A program made the position numbers and the translations under genes. The notes below the pieces were generated by a model. That model did not search any database, was not told the DNA's origin, and was given only the letters and a program-made list of their open reading frames with translations. From Zea mays (Eukaryota > Streptophyta > Magnoliopsida > Poales > Poaceae), in contig NC_050101.1 of NCBI RefSeq assembly GCF_902167145.1, positions 111,195,789-111,259,788 of the forward strand: DNA of 64,000 bases. The letters run 5' to 3'. Below, piece after piece: positions 48,073 through 58,797 of the stretch. Positions within the stretch are counted from its first letter, which is position 1; every line of letters starts with the position of its first letter.

Positions 48073-48131
<59 letters not shown>
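48073..48131. repeat. (AT)n microsatellite
   Basis: An uninterrupted run of about 29 AT dinucleotides. Confidence 0.97.
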
Positions 48132-48136
<5 letters not shown>

Positions 48137-48765
48137 GATCGACATATCTTTTGCAACATAAAATTGACCATTAGTAATAAAACCGATAAATTTAGCTTTC
48201 CAAATAGGGCAGATCTTAATCGGGTTGCAGCCATCCCCTCTTCTAAAGGTTATCGGCAGTCAACACTCTTTGGTGTAAAAAGGTCCATGTGAAGAATCTG
48301 CATTTTGGTTTAGTTTTTTGCTTTTCAAATAGGGCAGATCTTAATCCTACAAAATTCATTGTAAACTGAATTTTGTTTAGCTCAAAGCTAGAGATATAGT
48401 TAATAGTATGTATACGTATAAATTAAAGAAGGGGAGACATTGGTGCGTGTGCAGTGCATGCATGGATGGGCGACAGCACCAAACGCGTGCACCTACTACA
48501 ACGTATGTGCGTACTTGAGCAAATGTGCGTGCATGCATGCAAAAGTATTGGAGAATCATATCGATCGCGCGACTGCTGCATTATTGGATATGTGGTTAGT
48601 GCCGGCCGATGCTGCTGAGCATTGCTCAATCTTTATACGGCGTTGCGCTTGCGCATGGAGATCGATACACACGCCTAATGCGTTAATCATAATAATTAGG
48701 AGTCCCAAAGAGCGCGAGCACACATTCTAATTCAGATAAGAAGATGCCTTATGCAGAAACACTCC
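48132..48765. other. Unassigned flank left of element B
   Basis: About 630 bp. The 20-mer AAATAGGGCAGATCTTAATC occurs twice (near 48206 and 48331). No gene supported. The last bases (ACTCC) are the TSD of element B. Confidence 0.45.
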
Positions 48766-49408
48766 TGTTGGGGACCTTCGGCGTCCGAAGGTCCTCAAAA
48801 ACAGGATTTAACAGTATTTCTGTAGTACAATGTGTGAACAGGTACCCTCGGACTAAAGTCGGCATTACAGTAAACCGGAATAATACGAAGCTTGATACAA
48901 AGCCGAAGGTGTTGAGCAGGAAAGCTTCGGCGTAACAGCAAAGAGTGGAACCGACTTAAAGACGAAAAGGCTATTCAGACCTCAATAGACTACTATAGAG
49001 TTATTATCAAATGTAAAGGGCATGAATGTAATTTTGTAAGGGCTGTGTCCCGTATCTATAAATAGGTGAACAGTATCCCTATACTGTTCACGCTGACTTG
49101 CCATTCGCTTTTCGCGTCACGCTTGTATTGACATTTCCTTCCGATTAAAGGTACACTTGTAATTCAATAATATTTTTATTTATGCTCAATAATAATAAAT
49201 AATTGTTCATGTTTTCTTTTACATTCTTTATATTTCATCCTTCGTCATTGCTTGATGAATTTATGAAGGTATGTCCTTCATAACCTTCGTCCGCAAGTCA
49301 TTACGTCCTAAGGGAAATAATGCTTCGGAGGACGAAGGACATTAACGATTAACATTTTTTATGTTGCCTTGTTCTTAACTCTTAGCATTTGAGAACAAGT
49401 CACCAACA
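48766..49408 (+). repeat. 5' LTR of element B
   Basis: 643 bp, TGTTGGGGACC...CACCAACA; TATA box (TATAAATA) at 49057-49064. Confidence 0.93.
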
Positions 49409-49420
49409 TTGGCGCCCACC
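49409..49420 (+). other. Primer-binding site of element B
   Basis: TTGGCGCCCACC directly after the LTR, identical to copy A. Confidence 0.8.
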
Positions 49421-49482
49421 TCCGGTGAACTCACTTCCATTTCTTGAGCTTTTCAACACCTTCGGCAAGCATCACCTTCGTC

Positions 49483-51000
49483 ATGCCGCCGAAGAAGACT
49501 TCAGCACCAGGGGCTGGCACGCTACAGCCGCTGGACCCCAATCAAGATGTCCTTTCTCTTAGAGAGGCACGAAGCCAGAAGAGGAAGGCTACCAGTCCAA
49601 CACCTCCGGAGGATGATCTAGATCAGGAGATTCAAAATCTGGAAATCCTTCAGCAGCAGGTTCAACGCAGGAAGGAGAAGATGGCCAGGCTAGCTGAACT
49701 GCAGAGGCAGATAGACGAAGCCTCTGAAGAAGTTCGCCATCTTGCTCAGGATGAGCAACACCGAAGGCCTCAGCATCAAGATCTTCATCAGGAGGGTTTT
49801 CCCAACGAAGATGACTGGTATGACAATTTCCATCATGGGAATTTTGTTTTTGATGATGCTTCTCCCCTGTCCGCTGAGCTGCAGGCTACACCTTGGCCCC
49901 CGTCCTACAAGCCGCCTCAGCTCCCCGTATTTGATGGCCACTCAGACCCGAAGCAGTTTTTGATGAGCTACGAAGCAACAGTGTCTTCGTACGGTGGCAA
50001 TGCTTCAGTCATGGCCAAATCTTTCGTTATGGCTGTCAGAAGCGTTGCTCAAACCTGGTATTCCTCCCTTCGACCAGGAACGATCACCTCATGGCAGAAG
50101 CTGAAGGACTTGCTGTTAACTAGCTTTCAAGGGTTTCAGACGAAGCCGGTCACTGCTCAGGCTCTCTTCCAATGCACTCAGGATCATGAAGAGTACCTTC
50201 AGGCATATGTCCGAAGGTTTCTACGATTGAGGGCACAGGCACCAACAGTGCCCAATGAGATTGTCATTGAGGCTATGATCAAGGGGCTTCGGCCAGGGCC
50301 GTCAGCATAGTATTTTGCCAGGAAGCCACCACAAACGCTGGAAAAGCTGCTCCAGAAGATGGACGAATACATTCGAGCTGACAATGATTTTCGTCAAAGA
50401 AGGGAGGAGGCTTTCAGGTTTTCTGAAATGACCAGGGGCTTCGGAGGAAGGTTTTACCCGAGGCATGTCAGGTCAATTCACAATTCCACTCAGAATGATG
50501 ATAAAGGGAGTCAGCAACAAAGGCCACAATACTCCTCACGGGCTTCAGGGCAACAACAAAGTTCCTTCCGACCTCCAGCTCCAAGAGGCAGAGGCACCAG
50601 GGGCTTCGGAGGAAGATTTGGCGATCAACCGAGAAGAATCTTTTGCTTATTCTGCGGTGAGAACAAAGGCCATACTACCAGGATGTGCCATGTCACTATT
50701 CAGAAGCAAAAGGAAATAGCTGAAGCAGCAGCACAACAAGCTCAGCCGAAGCAGGTCATGCATACAGCTTCGTATCATTCGCCCTACATCCCAGAATATG
50801 TGGGCAACCATCCTGCAGTCTCTGTTGCTTCGGCGAGTCAGCCTCAAGCTTCCTGGCAACAGCCTCCGCCTCCACCTCCGTTGCAGCAAGGCCAGCAGCC
50901 AGAAGGGAGCCAATATGCTCCGCATCAAAGGGACTTCAGAGAACAGTCCGAAGCTCGCACGGTCAACAGCACTGTGCCAGAATCAAAGCACATCTATTGA
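49483..51000 (+). pseudogene. gag: gag of element B, interrupted by one stop
   Basis: 506 codons from ATG 49483 to the stop at 50998-51000, colinear with copy A. A TAG at 50308-50310 stands where copy A has CAG (GPSVQYFARK context), cutting the protein to 275 aa before the zinc knuckle. The knuckle, with the same C-x2-C-x5-H-x4-C spacing, lies in the second part (ATG 50359 onward). The site of the stop differs from copy A, so the lesions arose independently. The open frame reaches up to a TTG at 49444, but the ATG at 49483 matches copy A. Confidence 0.88.
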
Positions 51001-52014
51001 CAAATATCCTACCTTAATAGCAATCTTTTTCATTCAGTTTTATTTTCTGTAATAAAGGATATTGTTTAGGTTTCATGTAATTAGTTTCGTTGATACCTAC
51101 AAGACAAATATGTTTTCTTCACAGGCTTGTGATAATAAAAAGGACCTTCGGACTATCGAAAATTCTTCGAAGCAACAAAAAGTCGTTCTAAGGAACGCAG
51201 AGTAACTTTGATGAAGTCACAAAAAGTCGTTCCGAAGGGAGCGCAGTGTAAGTTTTCTGCTCCAAAGTCGTTCCAAAAGGAATGCAGAGCATACAGCGAA
51301 AAGTCAACGCTGATACCGCCTAAGTAAAAGGCGAAGAAGCTCCAAAGACGTTCCTAAGGGAATGCAGAGCTTACAGCGAAAAGTCAACGCTGATACCGCC
51401 TAAGTAAAAGGCGAAGAAGCTCCAAAGACGTTCCTAAGGGAATGCAGAGTTTACAGCGAAAAGTCAACGCTGATTCCGCTGAAGTAAAATGCGAAGAAGC
51501 TCCTAAGGGAGGCTTATAGCGAAAAGTTAGCGCTGGTTCGCAAAAAGATTGTGTTTTATCGCGCAGAGATGCGTGTACCTTCGGAATATCACCTTACATA
51601 GCATAACATCATCACATCATTTTGCATAACATAAGCATCATACATCATACCGCATGTGGCATAAGAAAGAGATATGATATCAATCTTCGGGAAAACGCTT
51701 TGAAAAAGGGGCAAATAATGCCAAGTCACAAGGAGAAACAATATTGATCTCTGAAGTATAGCCTTGAGGAATGTTTCCACGAAGCTTCAACACTTTCCGG
51801 GATTCTTCGGATATTGTTGTGATAAATGGTAATTCTTCTTCACGAAGCATGAAAAGAAGGGAAGGTGTTTTTTCGCCAGACTCAAAAACGGTACGTATGT
51901 AAGGTTTCATGCATCGTAAAGAATTGAACCATAAAGAAACATAAGACAAATGTATTACATACAGGATTACAAGATATTACACATGTTACATTTAAAATGT
52001 TTTTACAATAGCAT
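51001..52014. other. Non-coding interval between convergent gag and antisense gene (B)
   Basis: About 1 kb with the 80-bp tandem array, then AT-rich sequence. The same position and word content as in copy A suggests a conserved functional spacer. Confidence 0.6.
51293..51530 (+). repeat. 80-bp tandem array in element B
   Basis: Units start at 51293, 51373 and 51453, each ACAGCGAAAAGTCAACGCTG..., with a diverged 63-bp step to 51516. Compared with the 64-bp unit in copy A, each unit includes extra AAAGACGTTCCTAAGGGAATGC-like sequence. Common core: CGAAGAAGCTCC. Confidence 0.93.
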
Positions 52015-55000
52015 TTAGTCTTCCCCAAGTACCACTTCTGCAGCTTCGTTCAACAGTCGATCGACAACTTCATCCATAATAGCTTCAGCCATCTTTTTAA
52101 TCTCGTCGTCATCCTTAGGCCGTGTACCCGGAGATACTTCAGTAGGATCTGGGGAAGGACAGGACACGGCTACGTTGCTATTACAAATCGCAAACAAATC
52201 TTAAAGCCTAAAGATTACAACACGATAAAAACTACTATTTAGTACCTAATTGACCTTCGGCCTCTGCGCTCTTGTCAGCAGCCTCAGCTACTTCTCTAGC
52301 ATCGTGAATGCCCTTCTCACTTCTTCGAATAATTTCTCCGGCCATTTCTCGGCCACCATTATCCCAGATATCGGTAAAAAATTTTCCACCAATTATACTA
52401 GCTTCGGCCGAAGGATCTTTTGTATCTTCAAAGGATAAAGCAGCTTCGGACTGTGCTAAAATTTTTACATGTTCGCAGCCCTTCTTCTCTAAGATAGTGG
52501 CAATCCCTCTGGCGCCAGAGAAGGCACATATATCTCCTCGGCTATTTAAAATTTCTTCGAAGGCTTCAGCTTCGTGGCCAATCCATTCAATAGCACCTTC
52601 GGGATTGCCTCTCGAAAAGTTTTCCTCACTTGAGAACGCGCCAACCTTGGCGAAGCTAGCCTTTAATTTCTTAATACAATCTATAGATTTGTTGTAGCAT
52701 CGCTTTTTGGATGAACGAAGCTCTTCAACAGTCACTTCTAGGTGATCTGCCCATTGATCGCTGAGTTCACGTTTTGTTTCTTCAAGAATGCGTTCTTCTT
52801 TGGCTCTGGCCAGTTGTTTCCGAAGGTTTTCAACTTCGCGTTTCTGAACTTCAGCTTGACTTTTAAAAGCAGCTTCGTCTTCCTTTATTTTATTTATCAA
52901 TGAATATAATATTTTATCTTTTTCGAGACCTTCGTTCCTCAGTTCAATTACTTCGGAACGAAGGTTGCTCAGGGCTATAGTACATCCTTCGTCCTCAGCA
53001 TCCTTCTGCGCCCTGAGGGCATTGCTGAGTATCAGGCCCTGCAAAGAGGAATATGTCTGTGTCAATAGGTTTAAACAAACGAAAAATTTTGAAAAAATAC
53101 AAGAATTTCATTTGTCGCACCTTTAGGCTATTGTAAGCTAGGCTGTCAGCCAGATCATTCTTTGACAGCACCGAAAGTCCGTCTTCTAAAGTTGGAAATC
53201 CGAAGCTCCTGCTCATCTCCCGACAGACAGAAATTTCCTTGCTGTCGGGGAGACAATACAAGAAGTCTTCTTCTCCGCTGCCATTGAATATTAATGCCCC
53301 CTTTGGATATTTCAGTTTTTGGGCATAGTGCTGGGCCTCTTGTTCTTCTTTTTCTGATAATTTTTTCCCCGAAGCATGACGAATAATATAGTCACGAATT
53401 TTGGAGGATGCTTCGGGGGCAATAACACCGGTTTCTTCAACAAAGGTTGGCTGTGTTATTTTTTCTGCCTCACTTTCCAAGGGTTTTATCTTTGCGGGCT
53501 CTGAAGGCCCAGCTTCGGCTTCAGCCCCTTGCTCTGGAATTTTAGAACCAGAAGTTTCAACTGTTGTTTCAGGAGTAACAGCAGCCTTCTTCGGAGGTGT
53601 GCTCGAAGATTTGATCGTTTCTAGTACATCTAGCACATTAGCCATTCTCTTTCTCTTTGGAGTTACGGCTGGCACTTTTTCATTTTTTGTTGTCCCAATG
53701 ATTACTGTAGGACTCAAAACTTCTGATGTTTTGGAGCCCTCAGTTGTTTCCTTTATCTCTTCCATTTTTTCTGTGAATGGCGCTTCGGCCTTCTCTTTCG
53801 TTTCTGGTAACAAAATCTTTGATTGCTCCAATTTTGTCTTTGTTGGCACTTCGGCCGTTTCTGCAACTTCTGGCAGCAAAGTTGGCTCGGCTGGTTTTTT
53901 AGCTTCGGTGGCCGAAGAAGTTTCTCCGGTAAACTCAGGCACCGAAGCTGGTTCAATATAGCGCGGCCGATGCGTAAGAACTTTTATCTTCTTCCTTTTC
54001 GGTTCTGGCTCGCTAGGAGCAGCTGCAGTTTCTTCTTTTGCAGAGGTTGTGTTTTTTCTTTTCTGCCTTCGAGTGGGATAGCAATAGTCAGGGTAGACAA
54101 ACCCGATGGCATCAAATACCCGATTCAGCCTCTTCTTTTTTCGGCCTCCGAAGGCTGCTGACATTGCAGTATCTTCGGCCTTCGAGTAGGTCCCAAGCAG
54201 CTCATCACTTAAATTATCAATGCTTTTCAACCACTCATCATCTGGCTCAATAAATTTATCCCCAAACTTAAAAGTGTACTTAAACCTGATAAGTCCACCT
54301 TCGTCGGCCTCTTTAATGGTTTCTTGTGGCATTTCCCATTTCTCTGCAAGCGGCCACACCCTGAAGGCGATGTGCTCTTGTACTAAGTCCCTTGTTCCTA
54401 TAAAAGAGCAGACAATGCCGAAGGCTTTCTGGCATTCTTCGGCAGCTTCATTCATTTCAACCTTCGGCCTGCGAAGGCCGAAGCTTTGCCAAATAGGGCG
54501 CATAATTATACCCTTGATATCCTCTCGTGCTTTCAGATCATTTTTTACATAGAACCATTCTGTCATCCAGCCGCTGGGCCATCTTTTCCGAAAAGTTGGC
54601 ACGGGACAGCTTGACCCAGACCGAGAAACAAAACTGTAGCAGCCAAAGTTATTGTGATACTGTTCCTTACCCCAAGGTATTGTCTCGTATGATAATTCGT
54701 GCATATTGCAGAAACTTTTTGCATCAGGCTTCAGACCTTGGCTTCGCACGGCCCACACGAAGATATTCAGCCTTATGATTGCCTCGGGGGTAAGTTGGTG
54801 AAGATAGACTTCAAAAATCTTCAGCACCTCCACGACGAAGCTGCTCAAGGGCAATCGCAGCCCAGCCTTCAAAAAGCTTCGGAACACTACGACTTCATTC
54901 TCTTCAGGGTGTGGACAAGTCTTCTCCCCTTCGTCGGCCCTCACAACGGACAGATCCCGGAAATACCTTCCTCTCATGTTAACAAGATGATTCTCTTTGA

Positions 55001-55238
55001 TAGTTGATCTACCATAAACTGAATGGCTTGGTCGCCAGGGACGATCTTCGGAGTCTTCGCCACCGCTGTCCACATCATAACTTTCACTGTCACCAGTATC
55101 TTCAGACAGACCTTCCAAAATCTCCTTGGTGATTTTTTCTGTATTGGTTTTCGACATCGCTATAAGAAACCCCAAGTTCTTCTCTTCATCAAGACTCAGC
55201 TTCATCTCAGCAGCAGCCTTCTTAGCAGCTTCAGACAT
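52015..55238 (-). CDS. Antisense three-exon gene of element B (Transposase_28-like), open
   Basis: Inferred exons 55238-53121, 53038-52246 and 52148-52015, introns 82 and 97 nt (GT...AG), phases 0 and 1, total 1015 codons (1014 aa) with no internal stop. Exon 2 and 3 lengths (793, 134 nt) equal those in copy A. Residues about 85-270 resemble Pfam Transposase_28 (core FLKAGLRLPLSSFVVEVL near 122-139; LHQLTPEAIIRLNIFVWA). Then K/R patches that look like nuclear signals (GRKKKRLNR, PKRKKIKV), Glu/Pro/Thr-rich repeats (about 400-610), and a coiled coil in exon 2 (about 720-810). Reading on past the intron-1 donor adds only about 40 residues. Role unknown; antisense ORFs of this type occur in Tat-lineage elements. 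Confidence 0.82.
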
Positions 55239-55380
55239 CTTCGGAAACGCTAAAAAACTGTTTTCAAATCCGAAGCTTCAAAGCTAAAAGCTTAGCAAAT
55301 CACAGTGCACAAGAGCTAAAAATTGAGTAAGCGGGAGTGGTTGGCCAGAAAGCGTGCAAAATGAGTTTGCGGTATGGCCG

Positions 55381-55388
55381 TATTTATA
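55381..55388 (-). promoter_or_regulatory. TATA box for the antisense gene of element B
   Basis: Minus strand TATAAATA, about 143 nt before the ATG at 55238 and about 155 bp inside the 3' LTR boundary. The matching site exists in copy A. Not part of the LTR promoter. Confidence 0.55.
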
Positions 55389-55544
55389 CGCTCGGTGCGT
55401 TGAAAGTTGAAAGGCCCCACTTGTCATTGAATGTTGCTATTCTAGCAAAGGGAAGGTGTTTTTTCGGACCTTCGGCGTAAAGCCTTCGTCCATATCACAA
55501 TCTAAATTTATTATTTCAAACAAATTAATATTGCGAGGGGCTAC

Positions 55545-56187
55545 TGTTGGGGACCTTCGGCGTCCGAAGGTCCTCAAAAACAGGATTTAACAGTATTTCT
55601 GTAGTACAATGTGTGAACAGGTACCCTCGGACTAAAGTCGGCATTACAGTAAACCGGAATAATACGAAGCTTGATACAAAGCCGAAGGTGTTGAGCAGGA
55701 AAGCTTCGGCGTAACAGCAAAGAGTGGAACCGACTTAAAGATGAAAAGGCTATTCAGACCTCAATAGACTACTATAGAGTTATTATCAAATGTAAAGGGC
55801 ATGAATGTAATTTTGTAAGGGCTGTGTCCCGTATCTATAAATAGGTGAACAGTATCCCTATACTGTTCACGCTGACTTGGCATTCGCTTTTCGCGTCACG
55901 CTTGTATTGACATTTCCTTCCGATTAAAGGTACACTTGTAATTCAATAATATTTTTATTTATGCTCAATAATAATAAATAATTGTTCATGTTTTCTTTTA
56001 CATTCTTTATATTTCATCCTTCGTCATTGCTTGATGAATTTATGAAGGTATGTCCTTCATAACCTTCGTCCGCAAGTCATTACGTCCTAAGGGAAATAAT
56101 GCTTCGGAGGACGAAGGACATTAGCGATTAACATTTTTTATGTTGCCTTGTTCTTAACTCTTAGCATTTGAGAACAAGTCACCAACA
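55545..56187 (+). repeat. 3' LTR of element B
   Basis: 643 bp, preceded by purine tract GAGGGG (55535-55540). TATA at 55836-55843. About three differences from the 5' LTR. Confidence 0.93.
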
Positions 56188-57521
56188 ACTCCTAATAGGA
56201 GTCTTGTCAAATACTGGGCCAGAGTCATGTCAACTATGCCACCTGGCAATGTCTGACCTTGCTGCACAAAAAAGGTGAAGTATACGTTAATCATAATATG
56301 TAAACATGAAATGCACGCTATCAAGATAGAAAATATATATAAGTCAAGCTTAAATACTAACAGTTTAGGTGTAAGAGATTCATCAGCCCGAAGAACTTCA
56401 TCAATCAACTCTCCAAATGTAGCATCTAGATTGGACTGCTTTGTACCAATATTATTCAAACATTGCTTGATAGTGGCAAATATTTTGCCAACCTCTAAGT
56501 CGTAATCAATCAACTTAGCTTGGAACTTCTGGCGTTGATGTACAGGAAGCATCTGAATCTTATTTGCCATCAGGTCTTGCATAAGAGGCAGTTGGATGTT
56601 TATATTTGGAAGTCGACCATGTTGATTTGGGTCTTCATCAACTATTTCTGGCCTCATTAGAGACTGAAGTAAAAAAATATAATAACGATAGAATAAGTAT
56701 GGTAAAGAAACAGACAAACAAAGAACATAGTGGGTTTGTGATCTAACCTCAAGCTGGCCAGTAGATGGCGATTTTGAGACATAACATGTCTCACTGCTCC
56801 TCCGAAACTGATGAAACCGAATGAAAATTAATAATTATGCATATGGATTGACTCATGCCATGAATTGAGATCATTATATGACTACTAAAATCATTGGATT
56901 TGTAACTAGTCATAAATAACATTGTTGTAAAAAACAGAAAAATTATGATAGAAGAATTGAAGACTCACGGGGCAAACACCAAATGGTTCGCCACCCTGGC
57001 GAGGCTTCCTCTTATCGGCCATTGACAACGCCCTTATGATATTCTTATTAAAATACTTTATGCGCGGAGTGCCACTTTTGTTGTTTAGAGCAGCGACATG
57101 GTGCAAATGGTCCAAATAATACAGCTACATAACATATATATATCATGAGAATCATATACAAATGAACGTAAACACATAATATATGTATGTATTTTCAAAT
57201 TGCAATTGATTAATCTAATAAAAGATTTGCCAAATTAATTATGAAACTTACAAGAACAACGATGGAACAGCCATATATCGTCGCCGACACATTATTAATG
57301 CTCATGTTGTGCCATTTCTGTGTAGCCTCACATAGGTCACTAAAAATTAGATGGCACCAATCAATTTGAGGGAATCGCTCCATTTCTTCTGTAAGTAGAA
57401 CCTCATTGTAAGAAATAGACCAGCTAGCTATTGGGAATAGCAGCCGGTTGAAGAGAATAAAAAAACATCTGATAGAAAGATCATCATCCTGGCCTAGCCT
57501 CAATCTGTCCTAGAGCTTTGT
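56188..57521 (-). pseudogene. Remnant of a spliced minus-strand gene, cut by two insertions
   Basis: Exon-like pieces on the minus strand: about 57495-57253 (RCFFILFNRLLFPIASWSI, then MERFPQIDWCHLIFSDLCEATQKWH, ending at a GT donor), about 57115-56970 (DHLHHVAALNNK, RIKYFNK, SMADKRKPRQGGEPFGVCP), a short piece at 56745-56810, about 56665-56364 (RPEIVDEDPNQHG through DEVLRADESLTPKL) and 56260 downward. It resembles multi-exon transposon-associated plant proteins (plant-mobile-domain or Ulp1-linked types), from memory only. The 5' side is cut at 57521 by the Opie-like element. On the 3' side element B splits it at ACTCC, after which the frame ends within about 15 codons in 48720-48765. Confidence 0.45.
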
Positions 57522-58747
57522 GAAAGGGAAATGTGCCTTTGGGCCATTTCTAAGTATTTTGGTGATTAAGTGCCAACACAAGTGCTTAAATGTGAATCTA
57601 TGCCCATGGATGAACAAAGTGAAAATCACAAGTAAAGGTATGTTTCTAAGCCTTAGTACATTGGTTTTGTGTACTAATATATTTGTCTAAGTGTTAGAAA
57701 CAGAGAGAAGAAGAAAAGGAGAATGTTGGCTGTGTACAGCCAACAGGCTGTTTCGGTCTGGGGCACCGGACTGTCCGGTGGTGCACCGGACAGTGTTCGG
57801 TGCGCCAGGCTGCCTCGGGCGAAGTGGTCGCTCTCGGGAATCAGCCTACGGCGTACGGCTAAAATTCACCGGACTGTCCGGTGTGCACCGGACTGTCCGG
57901 TGAGCCAACGGTCGGCTGAGGAATCTGCGCGCGACACGTGGTCTGGCCAACGGTCGGAAGGAGGCACCGGACTGTCCGGTGTGCACCGGACTGTCCGGTG
58001 CGCCAGATCTACAACGGTCGGCAACGGTCGGCTTCGCCATTTAAGGAAGGGAATCGGGCACCGGACAGTGTCCGGTGTGCACCGGACTGTCCGGTGCGCC
58101 CGACGACAGAAGGCAAGGATGGCTTTCCAGATTTGTTCTCAACGGCTCCTAGCTGCCTTGGGGCTATAAAAGGGACCCCTAGGCGCATGGAGGAGAACAC
58201 CAAGCAACTCTTGAGCATTCTTGATCATCCACACTCAGTCTTTGCGCATCCGTTTGTGATTCTAAGTGATTCGAGCTCTGTTCTTGTGAGAAACTGTGAG
58301 ATAGTCTTTGAGCTCGATTCTTGGCCGTGTGTGTGCGCATTTCGCTGTGGATTTGTGTGTGTTGCTTCCCTCCCTTACTCCGTGCTTTTTGTGAATCTTA
58401 AGTGTACGGGCGAGAGACTCCAATCTGTGGAGATTCCTCGCAAATGGGATTGAGAAAAGAAAAGCAAGAACACCGTGGTATTCAAGTTGATCATTGGATC
58501 ACTTGAGAGGAGTTGAGTGCAACTCTCGTCCGTTGGGACGCCACAACGTGGAGTAGGCAAGTTTTGTACTTGGCCGAACCACGGGATAACCACCGTGTCA
58601 TCTCTGTGATTGATTTCTTATGGTTATTGTGTTTTGACTCCTCTCTAGCCACTTGGCCATAATTGTGCTAACACTTAATAAGTTTTTGTGGCTTAAGTTT
58701 TGAAGTTTTACAGGATCACCTATTCACCCCCCCTCTAGGTGCTCTCA
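57522..58747 (+). repeat. 5' LTR of the plus-strand Opie-like element
   Basis: 1226 bp ending GGTGCTCTCA. Eight copies (one degenerate) of the CACCGGAC...GTCCGGTG palindrome between 57763 and 58099, 60-400 bp upstream of the TATA box (TATAAAAG, 58165-58172). Confidence 0.93.
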
Positions 58748-58749
58748 AT

Positions 58750-58761
58750 TGGTATCGGAGC
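58750..58761 (+). other. Primer-binding site of the plus-strand Opie-like element
   Basis: TGGTATCGGAGC, two bases after the LTR; one base different from the TGGTATCAGAGC of the minus-strand copy. Confidence 0.88.
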
Positions 58762-58797
58762 CGTTCTCTTCAAGAAAGGGACTAGCCGCCCGAAGAG

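Larger units (their letters stand above)
48766..56187 (+). mobile_element. Non-autonomous cinful-zeon-like element, copy B
   Basis: 7422 bp, two 643-bp LTRs (48766-49408, 55545-56187) and exact TSDs ACTCC (48761-48765, 56188-56192). The LTRs differ at only about three positions by eye. Layout as in copy A: LTR, primer-binding site, plus-strand gag, tandem array, minus-strand three-exon gene, LTR. No pol. The LTR sequence differs clearly from copy A (643 versus 669 bp), so the two are subfamily relatives rather than recent sisters. Confidence 0.92.
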
